From contig NZ_CH902578.1 of the NCBI RefSeq assembly GCF_000152805.1, forward strand, positions 1,602,162-1,666,161: a stretch of 64,000 nt of DNA. The letters run 5' to 3'. Source of the DNA: Maritimibacter alkaliphilus HTCC2654 (GTDB taxonomy: Bacteria > Pseudomonadota > Alphaproteobacteria > Rhodobacterales > Rhodobacteraceae). This document shows positions 1 to 8,624 of the stretch, piece after piece (positions within the stretch are counted from its first letter, which is position 1; every line of letters begins with the position of its first letter). The notes below the pieces were generated by a model. It saw only the letters and a list, made by a program, of their open reading frames with translations. It did not search any database and had not been told where the DNA came from. Position numbers and translations under genes: made by a program.

Positions 1-493
1 CGTCCAGATCACGCTCTGCCAGACCGACGCTGTCGAGGCCACGGGCGAGCAGGTAATGCGAGACCGACAGTTCGACGAGGTTCACGGGCTTGCCCGCAAG
101 GTCTTCGATCGTGCCCTCGCCTTTCAGGATCACCGCATCGTTCCCGTTGGAATAGTCGCCGATGATGAGCGCGGTGGTGTCGACGCCGCCGCCCGAGGGG
201 ATCGAGAGCGTGTCCATATTGGTGGCCGACACACCGTCGAAGGCGCCTGCGGTGTATTGGTTGATCGACTCGACGTAGTCGTTGATCTGCACGATCTCGA
301 CGTCGATGCCGTATTTCTCGGCCCATTTGTCCATGATGCCGCTGTCTTCGAGATAGCCCCACGGCATCCAGCCGACATAGATGGACCACGCCACCTTGAA
401 CTCGGTCTTTTCCTCGGCCTGAGCCGGAGCGAGAGATGCGCCGAGGACGCCGAGAGAGAGCGCCCAAGCGGACAGGATGTTCGTTTTGGTCAT
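1..493 (-). CDS. Urea-carboxylase-type ABC transporter substrate-binding protein (3' end outside window)
   Basis: Periplasmic solute-binding protein of an ABC importer, cut by the left edge so only about 164 N-terminal residues are present. It starts with a signal peptide (MTKTNILSAWALSLGVLGAS, cleavage near AQA-EE), and the mature part begins with KVAWSIYVGWMPWGYLEDSG and then QINDYVESINQYTAG and NMDTLSIPSGGGVDTTALI. These phrases resemble the NMT1/THI5-like binding proteins found beside urea carboxylase/allophanate hydrolase genes, whose ligand is probably urea or an amide; I recognise this from memory. The start at 493 has a GGGGAAC ribosome site just upstream. The permease, ATPase and urea carboxylase would be expected to the left, outside the window. 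An NtrC-like site lies about 290 nt upstream. Confidence 0.8.
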   Translation of the reverse strand, partial: MTKTNILSAWALSLGVLGASLAPAQAEEKTEFKVAWSIYVGWMPWGYLEDSGIMDKWAEKYGIDVEIVQINDYVESINQYTAGAFDGVSATNMDTLSIPSGGGVDTTALIIGDYSNGNDAVILKGEGTIEDLAGKPVNLVELSVSHYLLARGLDSVGLAERDLD

Positions 494-904
494 GATGTTC
501 CCCGTTCTGCGTCCCGCCTTTGACTGGTCGGGTTCCGGTCCACTGGCGGAACAAAGAGATTGGGCGCGGACGAAACCAGCGCAGTATGTCTCCCGGGATT
601 TTGGCCCGCCGTGTGCCCTGCCGGAATTTGCCGGATGGGTGACGCTTCTCGGACCAGACCCGCGCTTTGGCGCGGCGGAACCCTAAGCGTCCTGCACGTC
701 AAGGTGAGCGCAAGCGCGATTTCCGCGTCAACCGAGAACCGAACGCTGCGGGGCGCGGGCATGACAATGGCGCACAAATGCGCGGCGATGGTGCAAAAAT
801 GGGCAGCCGCTGTCTGGATCGTGGCCCGGACAGGGACGCCCGACTTGGCCTTGCCGCCCCGCTCCACTAGACGTTCTGGCGAGGGACAAGGGAGTCACCG
901 GCGC
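494..904. other. Intergenic region between divergent genes, no gene seen
   Basis: A 411-nt stretch between the ABC binding protein (minus) and the glycosyltransferase (plus). Open frames through it on either strand show no recognisable protein, and the frame extending the glycosyltransferase upstream has no family resemblance. It must hold two divergent promoters; I see no convincing hexamers. The one structured part is around 768-801, described separately. The stretch 540-700 contains nothing I can name. Confidence 0.6.
768..801. promoter_or_regulatory. Candidate NtrC-type operator with overlapping repeats
   Basis: Positions 779-795 read TGCGC-N7-GTGCA, the same 17-nt layout as the NtrC site TGCAC-N7-GTGCA with one base changed. 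The same stretch carries a 13-nt near-direct repeat (TGGCGCACAAATG at 768 and TGGTGCAAAAATG at 789, 21 bp apart) and a palindrome GCGCA-CAAA-TGCGC. A nitrogen-control site fits the putative urea importer that starts about 290 nt away. I found no clear sigma-54 promoter between them, so the call is tentative. Confidence 0.35.
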
Positions 905-2419
905 ATGGCGACGGACACAGGGCAGACCGACGGGCCGCGCGTTTCGGTGATTATCCCGGTGCATGGGGTCGAGGCCTATATCGAGGACTGTATCGCTTCG
1001 GTTCAGGCGCAGGATCTGGCGTCGCTGGAAATCATCACGGTCAACGACGTGTCCCCCGACGACGCGCAACGGGTGATCGACCGTCTTGCCGCCGACGATC
1101 CCCGGATCAGGCCGATGGTTCTGACCGAGAACGTCGGACAGGGCTTTGCGCGCAACCGGGCGCTGGAGGTGGCGACGGGCGAGTATGTCTGGTTCATCGA
1201 CGGCGACGACTGGATGCCCGACCCCGGCTTTCTGTCGCGGGCCGTCGCGCTCGCCGATACGACCGCGAGCGACATGGTGCGCGGGCGAAAGCTGTATCAC
1301 GCGGTTGAGCGCAAACCGGGCCAGCCGCTGCGGCTGGTGGCGGACGAGGCGGAGCAGCGGTTTTCCGAAACGCGCGCGGGCATCGCCTTGGCCGACGATC
1401 CCTTCATTCTGGAAAGCTGGCATTTCTGGCTGTGGCTCTATCGTCGGTCCTTTCTGGAAGACCACGGCATCCGCTTCGCCCTGACCCAGATGGAAGAGCG
1501 GCCTTTCGTGGTCGAGGCGCTGTTGCGCGCGGACCGGATCTCGCTCCTCGCTGTCGAGGCGACGCGCTATCGCCAGCGGGCGCAGTCGACGATGCGGCGG
1601 GCGCGCACGATGGAGGACAACGCGCGCCTTCTGCAAAACCTCGCGCTGGTGGTGGACAGCTTCGACAAGTCCGGGGCCGTCGACCGCGCGAGCCCTTTGC
1701 GCGCGCATCTGAACGTGGCGATGACGCAATTTCTGGAGATCCTGTTCTTCCGCGAGGCCTTTGCCGATGTGCGCACCCGGTCGCAATCGGATCGGGATGC
1801 GTTCTGGCGGCAGGCGTCGGCAGCCTTTCGGCGCGCGGCTTTCACGCCCGCCGACATCGTGCCGGGGCTGGCCGGGCAGAACGACGCGGCGCTGGAAGCG
1901 CATGCCTATCACCTTGCCGTCGCCGGGCTTGGTGCCGACGACCCCGCGGTGACCACTCTGGCGGTCGATTTCGGGTTTCCGCCCGAGCCGGGCGAGGTGC
2001 CGGATGAGTTGGCGCGGGCGCTGGCGGATTACGCGGCGCACCGTCCGGGGGCCCATGCGACGCACCGCAACGCATCGACGGTGGTCAATTACGGCCTGTT
2101 CGGCTGGCGTCTCTGGTGCCTCGCCCCCATGCTCGCGCTCGTCGTGCCGCATGCCCAGCGCGCCGCGTTTCGGGCGGAACCCTCGACCTACGCGCACCGC
2201 CATTGGGCGCGCGGGGTCGCGCTTGCCTTTCCGACCCGCGATCCGGCACGGCCCTTCAGGTTCTGGATGCCCGTCTTCGCCCGCATCCTCGCAGCGCAGG
2301 GGCTGGCGGGCCACGTCCCACGCTTTCGCCGCGATCCGGTGAAATTCGTGCGCACCCTCGCGACGCCGTTGGAGCGATTGGCCGGGCGGCTGCTTTTTCC
2401 GGCGGGCGAGCTTCGCTAG
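905..2419 (+). CDS. Family 2 glycosyltransferase
   Basis: A 504-residue cytoplasmic GT-A glycosyltransferase that would transfer a sugar from a nucleotide-sugar donor. The N-terminal domain is classical: VSVIIPVHGVEAYIEDCI at 13-30, a nucleotide-binding stretch ITVNDVSPDD, GQGFARNRALEVATGEYV at 79-95, and the metal-binding WFIDGDDWMPD with D99-G-D101-D102. The C-terminal roughly 280 residues match nothing I can name. An in-frame extension to 560 exists, but the family begins near PRVSVIIPVHG, and ATG 905 follows an AAGGGAG ribosome site (888-894), so 905 is chosen. It stands alone, convergent and overlapping by 4 nt with the GFA-fold gene; no polysaccharide cluster is nearby, so the acceptor is unknown. 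Confidence 0.85.
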   Translation: MATDTGQTDGPRVSVIIPVHGVEAYIEDCIASVQAQDLASLEIITVNDVSPDDAQRVIDRLAADDPRIRPMVLTENVGQGFARNRALEVATGEYVWFIDGDDWMPDPGFLSRAVALADTTASDMVRGRKLYHAVERKPGQPLRLVADEAEQRFSETRAGIALADDPFILESWHFWLWLYRRSFLEDHGIRFALTQMEERPFVVEALLRADRISLLAVEATRYRQRAQSTMRRARTMEDNARLLQNLALVVDSFDKSGAVDRASPLRAHLNVAMTQFLEILFFREAFADVRTRSQSDRDAFWRQASAAFRRAAFTPADIVPGLAGQNDAALEAHAYHLAVAGLGADDPAVTTLAVDFGFPPEPGEVPDELARALADYAAHRPGAHATHRNASTVVNYGLFGWRLWCLAPMLALVVPHAQRAAFRAEPSTYAHRHWARGVALAFPTRDPARPFRFWMPVFARILAAQGLAGHVPRFRRDPVKFVRTLATPLERLAGRLLFPAGELR

Positions 2420-2781
2420 TCCAGAAAGGTCCAGTTGTCGGCCCCGTCGAACTGGCGGATGCGAATGCCGTCGATCGCGCGCGGGTCGTCAGCCAGACGC
2501 AGGTTGAACGCGCGGTTGTCGTCGGCCTGCCCCTGCCAGTGGGTGACGCAGCCGCAGGTCGCGCAATGGTGGAAGGCGAGCGATTTCTCACCACGCAGAT
2601 AGGGGACCGTGTGGTCTTCGCCTTGCAGAAATCGCGCATTCGTGGGCGGAGAATAGCCCCAAAGGGCGCCATATCTTCTACAAGCCGAACAATTGCAGGA
2701 ATTCAGCTTCGGCGGTCGGGTGATCTGAAACCGCACCGCGCCGCACAGGCAGGAGCAGGTTATGAGGTCGTCGTCGGGCAT
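2416..2781 (-). CDS. GFA (glutathione-dependent formaldehyde-activating) family protein
   Basis: A 121-residue zinc protein of the GFA/CENP-V fold. Cysteines sit in the expected three clusters: C9/C11/C13 (CSCLCG), C29/C31/C34 (CNCSAC) and C73/C76/C78 (CATCGC). The founding member is reported to help glutathione capture formaldehyde, but most family members have unknown substrates. A GGAGG ribosome site lies 5 nt before the ATG. It is 42 nt downstream of the dimethylglycine-dehydrogenase-like gene on the same strand, which would fit handling of formaldehyde released by demethylation; that link is inference. Confidence 0.8.
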   Translation of the reverse strand: MPDDDLITCSCLCGAVRFQITRPPKLNSCNCSACRRYGALWGYSPPTNARFLQGEDHTVPYLRGEKSLAFHHCATCGCVTHWQGQADDNRAFNLRLADDPRAIDGIRIRQFDGADNWTFLD

Positions 2782-2823
2782 GGCCGCCTCCGGGGATACC
2801 CCCGAAAGCTACCATGAAACACG

Positions 2824-5325
2824 TCAGCCATCCACGCGGATGCGGGCGTTGGTCGGGTCGTGCGGGCTGTCCTCCACGATCTCGCATTCCCACAGACGGT
2901 TCTGCATCTTGACCTTCAGCTTGGTCCCGACCTTGGCCAGTTCGGGCTTCACATAGCCCATGCCGATCTGCTTGCCGAAGGCGACCGAGTAGCCGCCCGA
3001 GGTCAGGCGACCGACTTTGGTGCCTGCGTCGAACAGCGCCTCGCGGCCCCACGGGTCGGCATCCTCCGGCCCGTCGATCAGGAGCGTGACGCACATGGAC
3101 CGGATGCCTTTCGCCGCCATCTCGGCCTTGCCGTAGAAGTCCTTGTCCATGTCCACGAAGCGGTCCAACCCGGCCTCAATCGGGGTCGCGTCGCGGCCAA
3201 GTTCGGTGCCGAAGGCGCGGTAGGATTTCTCTTGCCGGAGCCAGTTCTGGGCACGGGCACCCACGGGTTTCAGCCCGTGCTTCTCGCCCGCCTTCATCAA
3301 CTGATCCCACAGGTAGTTCTGCATCTCGATCGGGTGGTGAAGCTCCCACCCAAGTTCGCCGGTATAGGCGACGCGGATCGCCATGACCGGGCACATCTTG
3401 AGTTCGATGTTGCGCATCGACAGCCACGGGAAACGTTTGTTGGACAGGGCCGTGTCCGGGTCGGCGTCCACGATCAACTCTTTCAGGATGTCGCGGGCGT
3501 TGGGTCCGGCCAGCGCGAAGACGCCGTAGCGGGTGGTCACGTCTTCGCGGTTGATGCGCCCGAATTCCTCTTCTTTGTCCTCGATGGCCTTGTAGAGGTA
3601 ATCTTCGTCGTAAGCCTGCACGCCGCCCGCGGAGACGAGGTAATAGCTATCCTCGGCCTCGCGCACAATGGTGTATTCGGTGCGGGTCGTGCCCGTGGAA
3701 GTCAGCGCATAGGTCAGGTTGATCCGGCCCACTTTCGGCAGCTTGTTGGTGGTGAACCAGTCAAGGAACGCGGTCGCGCCGGGGCCGGAAATGCGGTGTT
3801 TGGCAAAGGCAGAGGCGTCGATCAGCCCGGCGGTGTCGCGGATCGCCTGCGCTTCGGCCTTGGCATGGTCCCACCAGCCGCCACGGCGGAAGGACCGCGC
3901 GTCGTGGTCGAAGTTGTCGGGCGCATCCAGTGGGCCGTAATAGTTCGGGCGCTCGAACCCGTTCACGCAGCCGAACTGCGCGCCCAGTGCCTTTTGCCGG
4001 TCATAGGCGGGCGCGGTGCGCAGAGGGCGGCAGGCCGGGCGCTCTTCGTCCGGGTGGTGCAGGATATAGACGTGGTCGTAGCATTCCTCGTTCTTGCGGG
4101 CCGCATATTCGGTCGTCATCCAGTCCTGCCCGTACCGCTTGGGGTCGAGCGCGGCCATGTCGATCTCGGCCTCGCCCTCGACCATCATCTGGGCAAGGTA
4201 GTATCCGGTGCCGCCCGCAGCGGTGATCCCGAAGGAAAAGCCCTCGGCCAGCCACATATTGCGCAGGCCCGGCGCGGGGCCGACCAGCGGGTTACCATCG
4301 GGCGTGTAGCAGATCGGGCCGTTGAAATCGTCCTTGAGGCCGACCGTTTCCGAAGACGGAATGCGGTGGATCATCGACATGTATTCTTCTTCGATCCGGT
4401 CGAGGTCGAGCGGGAACAGGTCGGCGCGGAAGCTGTCGGGCACGCCATGTTCGAACCGCGCGGGCGCGCCTTCTTCATAGGGGCCGAGAATCCAGCCGCC
4501 CCGTTCCTCGCGCACATACCATTTGGCGTCGGCGTCGCGCAAAACCGGGTGCTGTGGCTGGGTCTTGCGGTATTCGACCAACGCCGGATCGGGTTCGGTG
4601 ACGATGAACTGATGCTCGACGGGAATGGCGGGCATCTTGATGCCCAAGAGCTGCGCGGTGCGCTGCGCGTGGTTGCCGGTCGCGGTCACTACATGCTCGG
4701 CGTGGATTTCGAAGGTCTCCTCGGTCGGAACGAGGTTCCCGCCCCGCTCGCCCATCACCGTGCCGCGCACGATCCAGTGGTCGCCCGCCCATTCGTAGCT
4801 GTCCACCTGCCGCTTGCGGATGATCTCGACCCCGCGTTGGCGTGCGCCCTTGGCCATCGCCATCGTCACGTCGGCGGGGTTGATGTAGCCATCGGTCGGG
4901 TGGAAGAGCGCGCCGATCAGGTCTTCGGTGCGTAGGAGCGGCCAGCGGTCCTTGATCTCGGCGGGCGAGAGGAATTCGTAAGGGATGCCCACGGTGTCGG
5001 CGGTCGAGGCATAAAGCTGGTATTCGTCCATCCGGTCCCGCGTCTGCGCCATGCGCAGGTTGCCGACGACGAAAAAGCCTGCGTCCAGCCCGGTTTCCTC
5101 TTCCAGCGTCTTGTAGAACTTGACCGAGTAGTCGTGGATGTGGCTGGTCGCGTAGCCCATGTTGAAGAGCGGCAGAAGCCCGGCGGCGTGCCATGTCGAC
5201 CCCGATGTCAGCTCGTCCCGCTCCAGAAGCGCCACGTCGGACCAGCCTGCTTTTGCCAGGTGATAGGCGATCGAGGTGCCAACGGCACCGCCCCCGACAA
5301 CCAGAGCTTTCACTTGTTTCGCCAT
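2824..5325 (-). CDS. FAD-dependent dimethylglycine/sarcosine dehydrogenase-like protein (DAO + GcvT domains)
   Basis: An 833-residue oxidoreductase. The N-terminal half is a D-amino-acid-oxidase-type FAD domain (VVGGGAVGTSIAYHLAKAG at 9-27) with STWHAAGL, where H46 matches the histidine that carries covalent FAD in dimethylglycine dehydrogenases. The C-terminal half from about 430 is a GcvT-like folate-binding domain (GARAQNWLRQEKSYRAFGTEL). Such fusions oxidise N-methyl groups and pass the one-carbon unit to tetrahydrofolate. The substrate could be dimethylglycine, sarcosine or a related amine; dimethylglycine is favoured by the choline/betaine genes nearby. A GTG at 5328 directly precedes ATG 5325; the AGGGAG site spaced 7 nt from the ATG favours 5325. 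Confidence 0.85.
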   Translation of the reverse strand: MAKQVKALVVGGGAVGTSIAYHLAKAGWSDVALLERDELTSGSTWHAAGLLPLFNMGYATSHIHDYSVKFYKTLEEETGLDAGFFVVGNLRMAQTRDRMDEYQLYASTADTVGIPYEFLSPAEIKDRWPLLRTEDLIGALFHPTDGYINPADVTMAMAKGARQRGVEIIRKRQVDSYEWAGDHWIVRGTVMGERGGNLVPTEETFEIHAEHVVTATGNHAQRTAQLLGIKMPAIPVEHQFIVTEPDPALVEYRKTQPQHPVLRDADAKWYVREERGGWILGPYEEGAPARFEHGVPDSFRADLFPLDLDRIEEEYMSMIHRIPSSETVGLKDDFNGPICYTPDGNPLVGPAPGLRNMWLAEGFSFGITAAGGTGYYLAQMMVEGEAEIDMAALDPKRYGQDWMTTEYAARKNEECYDHVYILHHPDEERPACRPLRTAPAYDRQKALGAQFGCVNGFERPNYYGPLDAPDNFDHDARSFRRGGWWDHAKAEAQAIRDTAGLIDASAFAKHRISGPGATAFLDWFTTNKLPKVGRINLTYALTSTGTTRTEYTIVREAEDSYYLVSAGGVQAYDEDYLYKAIEDKEEEFGRINREDVTTRYGVFALAGPNARDILKELIVDADPDTALSNKRFPWLSMRNIELKMCPVMAIRVAYTGELGWELHHPIEMQNYLWDQLMKAGEKHGLKPVGARAQNWLRQEKSYRAFGTELGRDATPIEAGLDRFVDMDKDFYGKAEMAAKGIRSMCVTLLIDGPEDADPWGREALFDAGTKVGRLTSGGYSVAFGKQIGMGYVKPELAKVGTKLKVKMQNRLWECEIVEDSPHDPTNARIRVDG

Positions 5326-5415
5326 CACGCGACTCCCTTAAATGTCCGCGCCCAAAATGGCGCAACCGTGGGAAAGCGGGCAATTTGGCCCGACGCTTTG
5401 CGGTGCGAAAACGAC

Positions 5416-6093
5416 CTAGCGCGCGTAGGCGGCGATGAAAGTGTCGACGGGCAGGATCGGGCGCAGGATGTCAGCCAATTCATCGACCTTGGCATCCTTG
5501 GGATCGAAGAGGACGTAACAGACGAAATCCTCGACCATCGCGGCCTGCTGTTCATATCCGTAGGTCAGAAACTCGCGCCCCGCTTCCGGCACCCAGAAAT
5601 ACGGGTCTTTCGACTCGATGCTTTCGCCTGCCGACACCAGCGGCGAGTAGTTCGTGCGCGCGCGGTTCTGCCATTGCCAGACATGGACAAGCTCATGCGC
5701 CATGATCGGTGCGACCGGGTAAAGCGCGCTGTCGGGCAGGCCCGCGAAGGCATCTTCGGGATACCAGCGGTAGGAGAAATAGATGTTGTCGTCGAGGACG
5801 AAGGCGGCGGGCCAATCCCAGTAGCGGCGCGGTGAGGGCTTGCGCACGCAAAGGTCATCGGGCGCCTTGCGCGGCGGCGGGGCCGCCTCGACCGGTTCGG
5901 ACGGGTCGCGCAGCGCCGGATAATCGCGCGGCAGCGGCAGAACGCCTGCGCCCGCCAGCACCTCGATCCCCTCGATCTCCAGCGTGTCGCCGAAAAGGTT
6001 CTTGGCGAAAACGGTCTCGTTCGGGGTCAGGGTGCGCGCGCAGCCGGAGGCCAGGACCGTTGCGGCAAGAGTAAACAGAAGTGTTTTGCGCAC
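5416..6093 (-). CDS. Lipoprotein with HExxH metallopeptidase-like motif
   Basis: A 225-residue predicted lipoprotein: signal peptide with lipobox ASGC (C18). A proline-rich linker (about 60-80) precedes a C-terminal region with MAHELVHVWQWQ, giving H133-E134-x-x-H137, and a downstream acidic helix YGYEQQAAMVED (about 179-189) that could supply the third, glutamate zinc ligand. This resembles small gluzincin-like or DUF4157-type domains, but I cannot assign a family or a substrate. It lies between the dehydrogenase gene and choV on the same strand, 74 nt after choV, and could be the last gene of the choline-transport transcript. Its role there is unknown. Confidence 0.7.
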   Translation of the reverse strand: MRKTLLFTLAATVLASGCARTLTPNETVFAKNLFGDTLEIEGIEVLAGAGVLPLPRDYPALRDPSEPVEAAPPPRKAPDDLCVRKPSPRRYWDWPAAFVLDDNIYFSYRWYPEDAFAGLPDSALYPVAPIMAHELVHVWQWQNRARTNYSPLVSAGESIESKDPYFWVPEAGREFLTYGYEQQAAMVEDFVCYVLFDPKDAKVDELADILRPILPVDTFIAAYAR

Positions 6094-6167
6094 GACGGAC
6101 CTCGGAACTGCTCGTCGGGAAACCGTAACCGATTCCCCGCCGGATGAAAGCCCACCTTCCCGTGTGC

Positions 6168-7187
6168 CTAGCGCCCGCGCGGATCGACCAGTCGGGCGAG
6201 GACGCTGGATTGCGAAACGCGGCCCAGCACGGCGCCATCCTCGACCACCGAGAGCGGGCCGCCCTGCCCCAGACGTTCCATCACCTCGCCCACCTTGGTG
6301 GCGGCGTCGATCTGTCCTTCGCCCTCGCCCGGCTCCATCACGTCGCGGGCGGTGAGCACACCGAGCGGGTTCATATGGGCCACGAAATCGGCAACATAGT
6401 CGTTGGCGGGGGCCGTGAAAATCTCACGCGGGGTGCCGCATTGAACGATGCGCCCGCCCTCCATGATCGCGATGCGGTCGCCGATCTTGAACGCTTCGTC
6501 CAGATCGTGACTGACGAAGATGATCGTGCATTTGAACCGCTCCTGAAGATCGAGAAGCTCGTCCTGAAGCCGGGTGCGGATCAGGGGGTCGAGGGCCGAA
6601 TAGGGCTCGTCCATCAAAAGGATCGGCGCGCCTGTGGCAAAGGCGCGGGCAAGGCCCACGCGCTGCTGCATCCCGCCCGACAATTCGCCCACCATCCGGT
6701 CGGCCCAGTCGGTCAGCCCCACGATTTCCAACTGTTCGTCCACCTTGGCCGTGCGCTCGGCCCGCGATTGACCACCCAGTTCCAGCCCCAGCCCGACGTT
6801 GTCGCGCACGGTGCGCCACGGGAGCAGCCCGAACTGCTGGAACACCATCGACACCTTGTTGAGCCGGATATGGCGCAAGGTCGCCGCGTCCGCATGGGTG
6901 ACGTCGACCATCTGCCCGCCGTCCGACACGCGCACCGAACCGCGCACCACCGGGTTCAGCCCGTTCACGGCGCGCAAAAGCGTGGACTTGCCGGAGCCGG
7001 ACAGCCCCATGAGCACGAGGATCTCGCCCTCGGCCACGTCGAGTTTGCAGTCGTGCACGCCCAGCACCTGCCCGGTTTCCTCCTGCACGGCGGCGCGATC
7101 CTGCCCCTCGTCCATGAGCGGAAGCGCCTGATCCGGCTGGTCGCCGAACACGATCGAGACGTTGTCGAATTCCACGGCATTGGTCAT
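6168..7187 (-). CDS. choV: Choline ABC transporter ATP-binding protein
   Basis: A 339-residue ATPase of the quaternary-amine importer family. Visible are Walker A GLSGSGKST (61-69), the Q-loop at FQQFG (about 116-120), signature LSGGMQQR (169-176), Walker B ILLMDEP (189-195) and the switch histidine in FVSHDLDEA. The insertion LMDEGQDRAAVQEETGQVLG near the N terminus is characteristic of ChoV as distinct from ProV/OpuAA. The C-terminal 60 residues resemble a half CBS domain. It overlaps choW by 4 nt, so the two are translationally coupled. It drives choline uptake together with ChoW and ChoX. Confidence 0.93.
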   Translation of the reverse strand: MTNAVEFDNVSIVFGDQPDQALPLMDEGQDRAAVQEETGQVLGVHDCKLDVAEGEILVLMGLSGSGKSTLLRAVNGLNPVVRGSVRVSDGGQMVDVTHADAATLRHIRLNKVSMVFQQFGLLPWRTVRDNVGLGLELGGQSRAERTAKVDEQLEIVGLTDWADRMVGELSGGMQQRVGLARAFATGAPILLMDEPYSALDPLIRTRLQDELLDLQERFKCTIIFVSHDLDEAFKIGDRIAIMEGGRIVQCGTPREIFTAPANDYVADFVAHMNPLGVLTARDVMEPGEGEGQIDAATKVGEVMERLGQGGPLSVVEDGAVLGRVSQSSVLARLVDPRGR

Positions 7188-8017
7188 TTGCGTTCGATCC
7201 TCAGCATGCGGTCGAGGATGATGGCGACGACGACGATGACGAAGCCGCTTTCAAACCCCAGCGCCGTGTTCACCTGATTGAGCGCGCGCACGACCGGAAC
7301 GCCCAGCCCGTCAGCACCGACGAGGGCCGCGATGACCACCATCGACAGCGACAGCATGATCGTCTGGTTGAGGCCCGTCATGATCTGCGGCAGCGCGTAG
7401 GGCAGTTCGACTTTCCACAAAAGCTGCCGCCCCGTCGCGCCAAAGGCCTGCGCGGCTTCTTTCAGCGCCATCGGGGTCGAGGATATGCCGAGGTGCGTCA
7501 GCCGGATCGGCGCGGGGAGCACGAAGATCACGGTGGCCAAGAGCCCCGGCACCATGCCGATGCCGAAGAACACGATGGCCGGGATCAGGTAGACGAAGGT
7601 CGGCAGCGTCTGCATCAGGTCCAAGACGGGCCTCATCCCGGCGTAGAGTTTCGGCCGATGCGCCGCCGCGATGCCGATAGGCACCCCGATCGCCATGCAG
7701 ACCACGCAGGCCGACAGGACGAGGGTGAGGCTTTCGGTCGTCTCCTCCCAATACCCCTGATTCATGATGAACAGGAAACCGAGGACGACGAAGACCACGA
7801 TCTTCCAGTTCTTTTGCAGAAACCACGTCAGCACCGCGAAGACGGCCACGATCAACAGGGGCGGCGGCGTTTGCAGCACCCAGAGGATCGCGTCGATCAT
7901 GGTTTCGCCCGCGACGGATATCCAGTCGAACACCGGGCCGCCCACGTCCTGAAGCCAGTCGAAGACGTCGCGCGCCACCTTGCCGACCGGGATTTTCGTA
8001 TCTTCGAGCCAGTCCAT
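7184..8017 (-). CDS. choW: Choline ABC transporter permease
   Basis: A 277-residue inner-membrane permease starting MDWLEDTKIPVGKVARDVFDW, with about seven hydrophobic segments between residues 45 and 270 and the ABC coupling (EAA) region near STPMALKEAAQAFGATGRQL. The length and the soluble N terminus fit ChoW/ProW-type proteins. The frame stays open further upstream, but that part overlaps the preceding secreted-protein gene and has no family resemblance, so ATG 8017 is used. It is 7 nt downstream of that gene and overlaps choV, so all sit in one transcript. Confidence 0.92.
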   Translation of the reverse strand: MDWLEDTKIPVGKVARDVFDWLQDVGGPVFDWISVAGETMIDAILWVLQTPPPLLIVAVFAVLTWFLQKNWKIVVFVVLGFLFIMNQGYWEETTESLTLVLSACVVCMAIGVPIGIAAAHRPKLYAGMRPVLDLMQTLPTFVYLIPAIVFFGIGMVPGLLATVIFVLPAPIRLTHLGISSTPMALKEAAQAFGATGRQLLWKVELPYALPQIMTGLNQTIMLSLSMVVIAALVGADGLGVPVVRALNQVNTALGFESGFVIVVVAIILDRMLRIERK

Positions 8018-8024
8018 GTGCCCC

Positions 8025-8624
8025 CTATCGTGCCACGTCGGCGGATGTGCCGATCCAAGTGTAGTCGTAAAGTGTCTCGTCCCCGTCCGGCGTGATCCGC
8101 CGTTCGGACAGAATCGCGCCGATCTCGGGCGCATATTCGACCTCGCGGGTGTCGATCTCGCCGCTCGCGCTCGCTTCCATCACCCGGATGGTCCAGGTGT
8201 CATAGGTGCAGTCGAGGATGCCCCGTGTGCCATCGCCGACATGGTTGAACAACAGCGGGCGCGTCGTTTCCTCGCCCATCGAAACCTCGGTCAACGAAAG
8301 CGAGACATCGCCAAGACGGGCGAGATCGTCGAGCGCCCCGGTGTCGCCGGTATAGGACAGAAGCCGCACCTCGCCGCCCTCGTTCACCGACATGGGTGCA
8401 AGCGCATGGTCATAGGTCAGGGTGACCACCGATTTCACCTCGTCGGCATCGGTGATGAGGCGCACTTCGTTGAACCCATCCGGGCGCAATTCGATATCGG
8501 CGCGGATGAAGATCGGTTCGTTCTGAACCAGCACGATCCCCTGACGCAGATCAGCCCGCGTGGGACAGGTCGCCATCGCGGGACCGGCGGCGACGATCAG
8601 GGCGAGCGTCGTGATGCGTTTCAT
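8025..8624 (-). CDS. Secreted protein of unknown function, paralogue 1 in the cho operon
   Basis: A 199-residue protein with a short signal peptide (MKRITTLALIVAAGPAMA) ending just before TCPTRADL. I do not recognise a family. It is clearly related to the next gene upstream: both start the mature chain with CPT-K/R-ADL-x2-G, both contain DCxYDTWxxR (here DCTYDTWTIR) and YAP-E/D-I/L-G near the C terminus. The two conserved cysteines could form a disulfide in the periplasm. ATG 8624 overlaps the stop of the upstream paralogue (ATGA), and choW begins 7 nt after its own stop. The location between the binding protein and the permease suggests a job in choline capture or sensing, but that is inference. 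Confidence 0.75.
   Translation of the reverse strand: MKRITTLALIVAAGPAMATCPTRADLRQGIVLVQNEPIFIRADIELRPDGFNEVRLITDADEVKSVVTLTYDHALAPMSVNEGGEVRLLSYTGDTGALDDLARLGDVSLSLTEVSMGEETTRPLLFNHVGDGTRGILDCTYDTWTIRVMEASASGEIDTREVEYAPEIGAILSERRITPDGDETLYDYTWIGTSADVAR

Noticed and set aside
560..904. 115-codon N-terminal extension of the glycosyltransferase
   Set aside because: No homology to the family N terminus; a better ATG with a ribosome site exists at 905.
2860..4935. Long plus-strand frame opposite the dehydrogenase
   Set aside because: Antisense shadow of a real gene in GC-rich DNA; its translation has no family resemblance.
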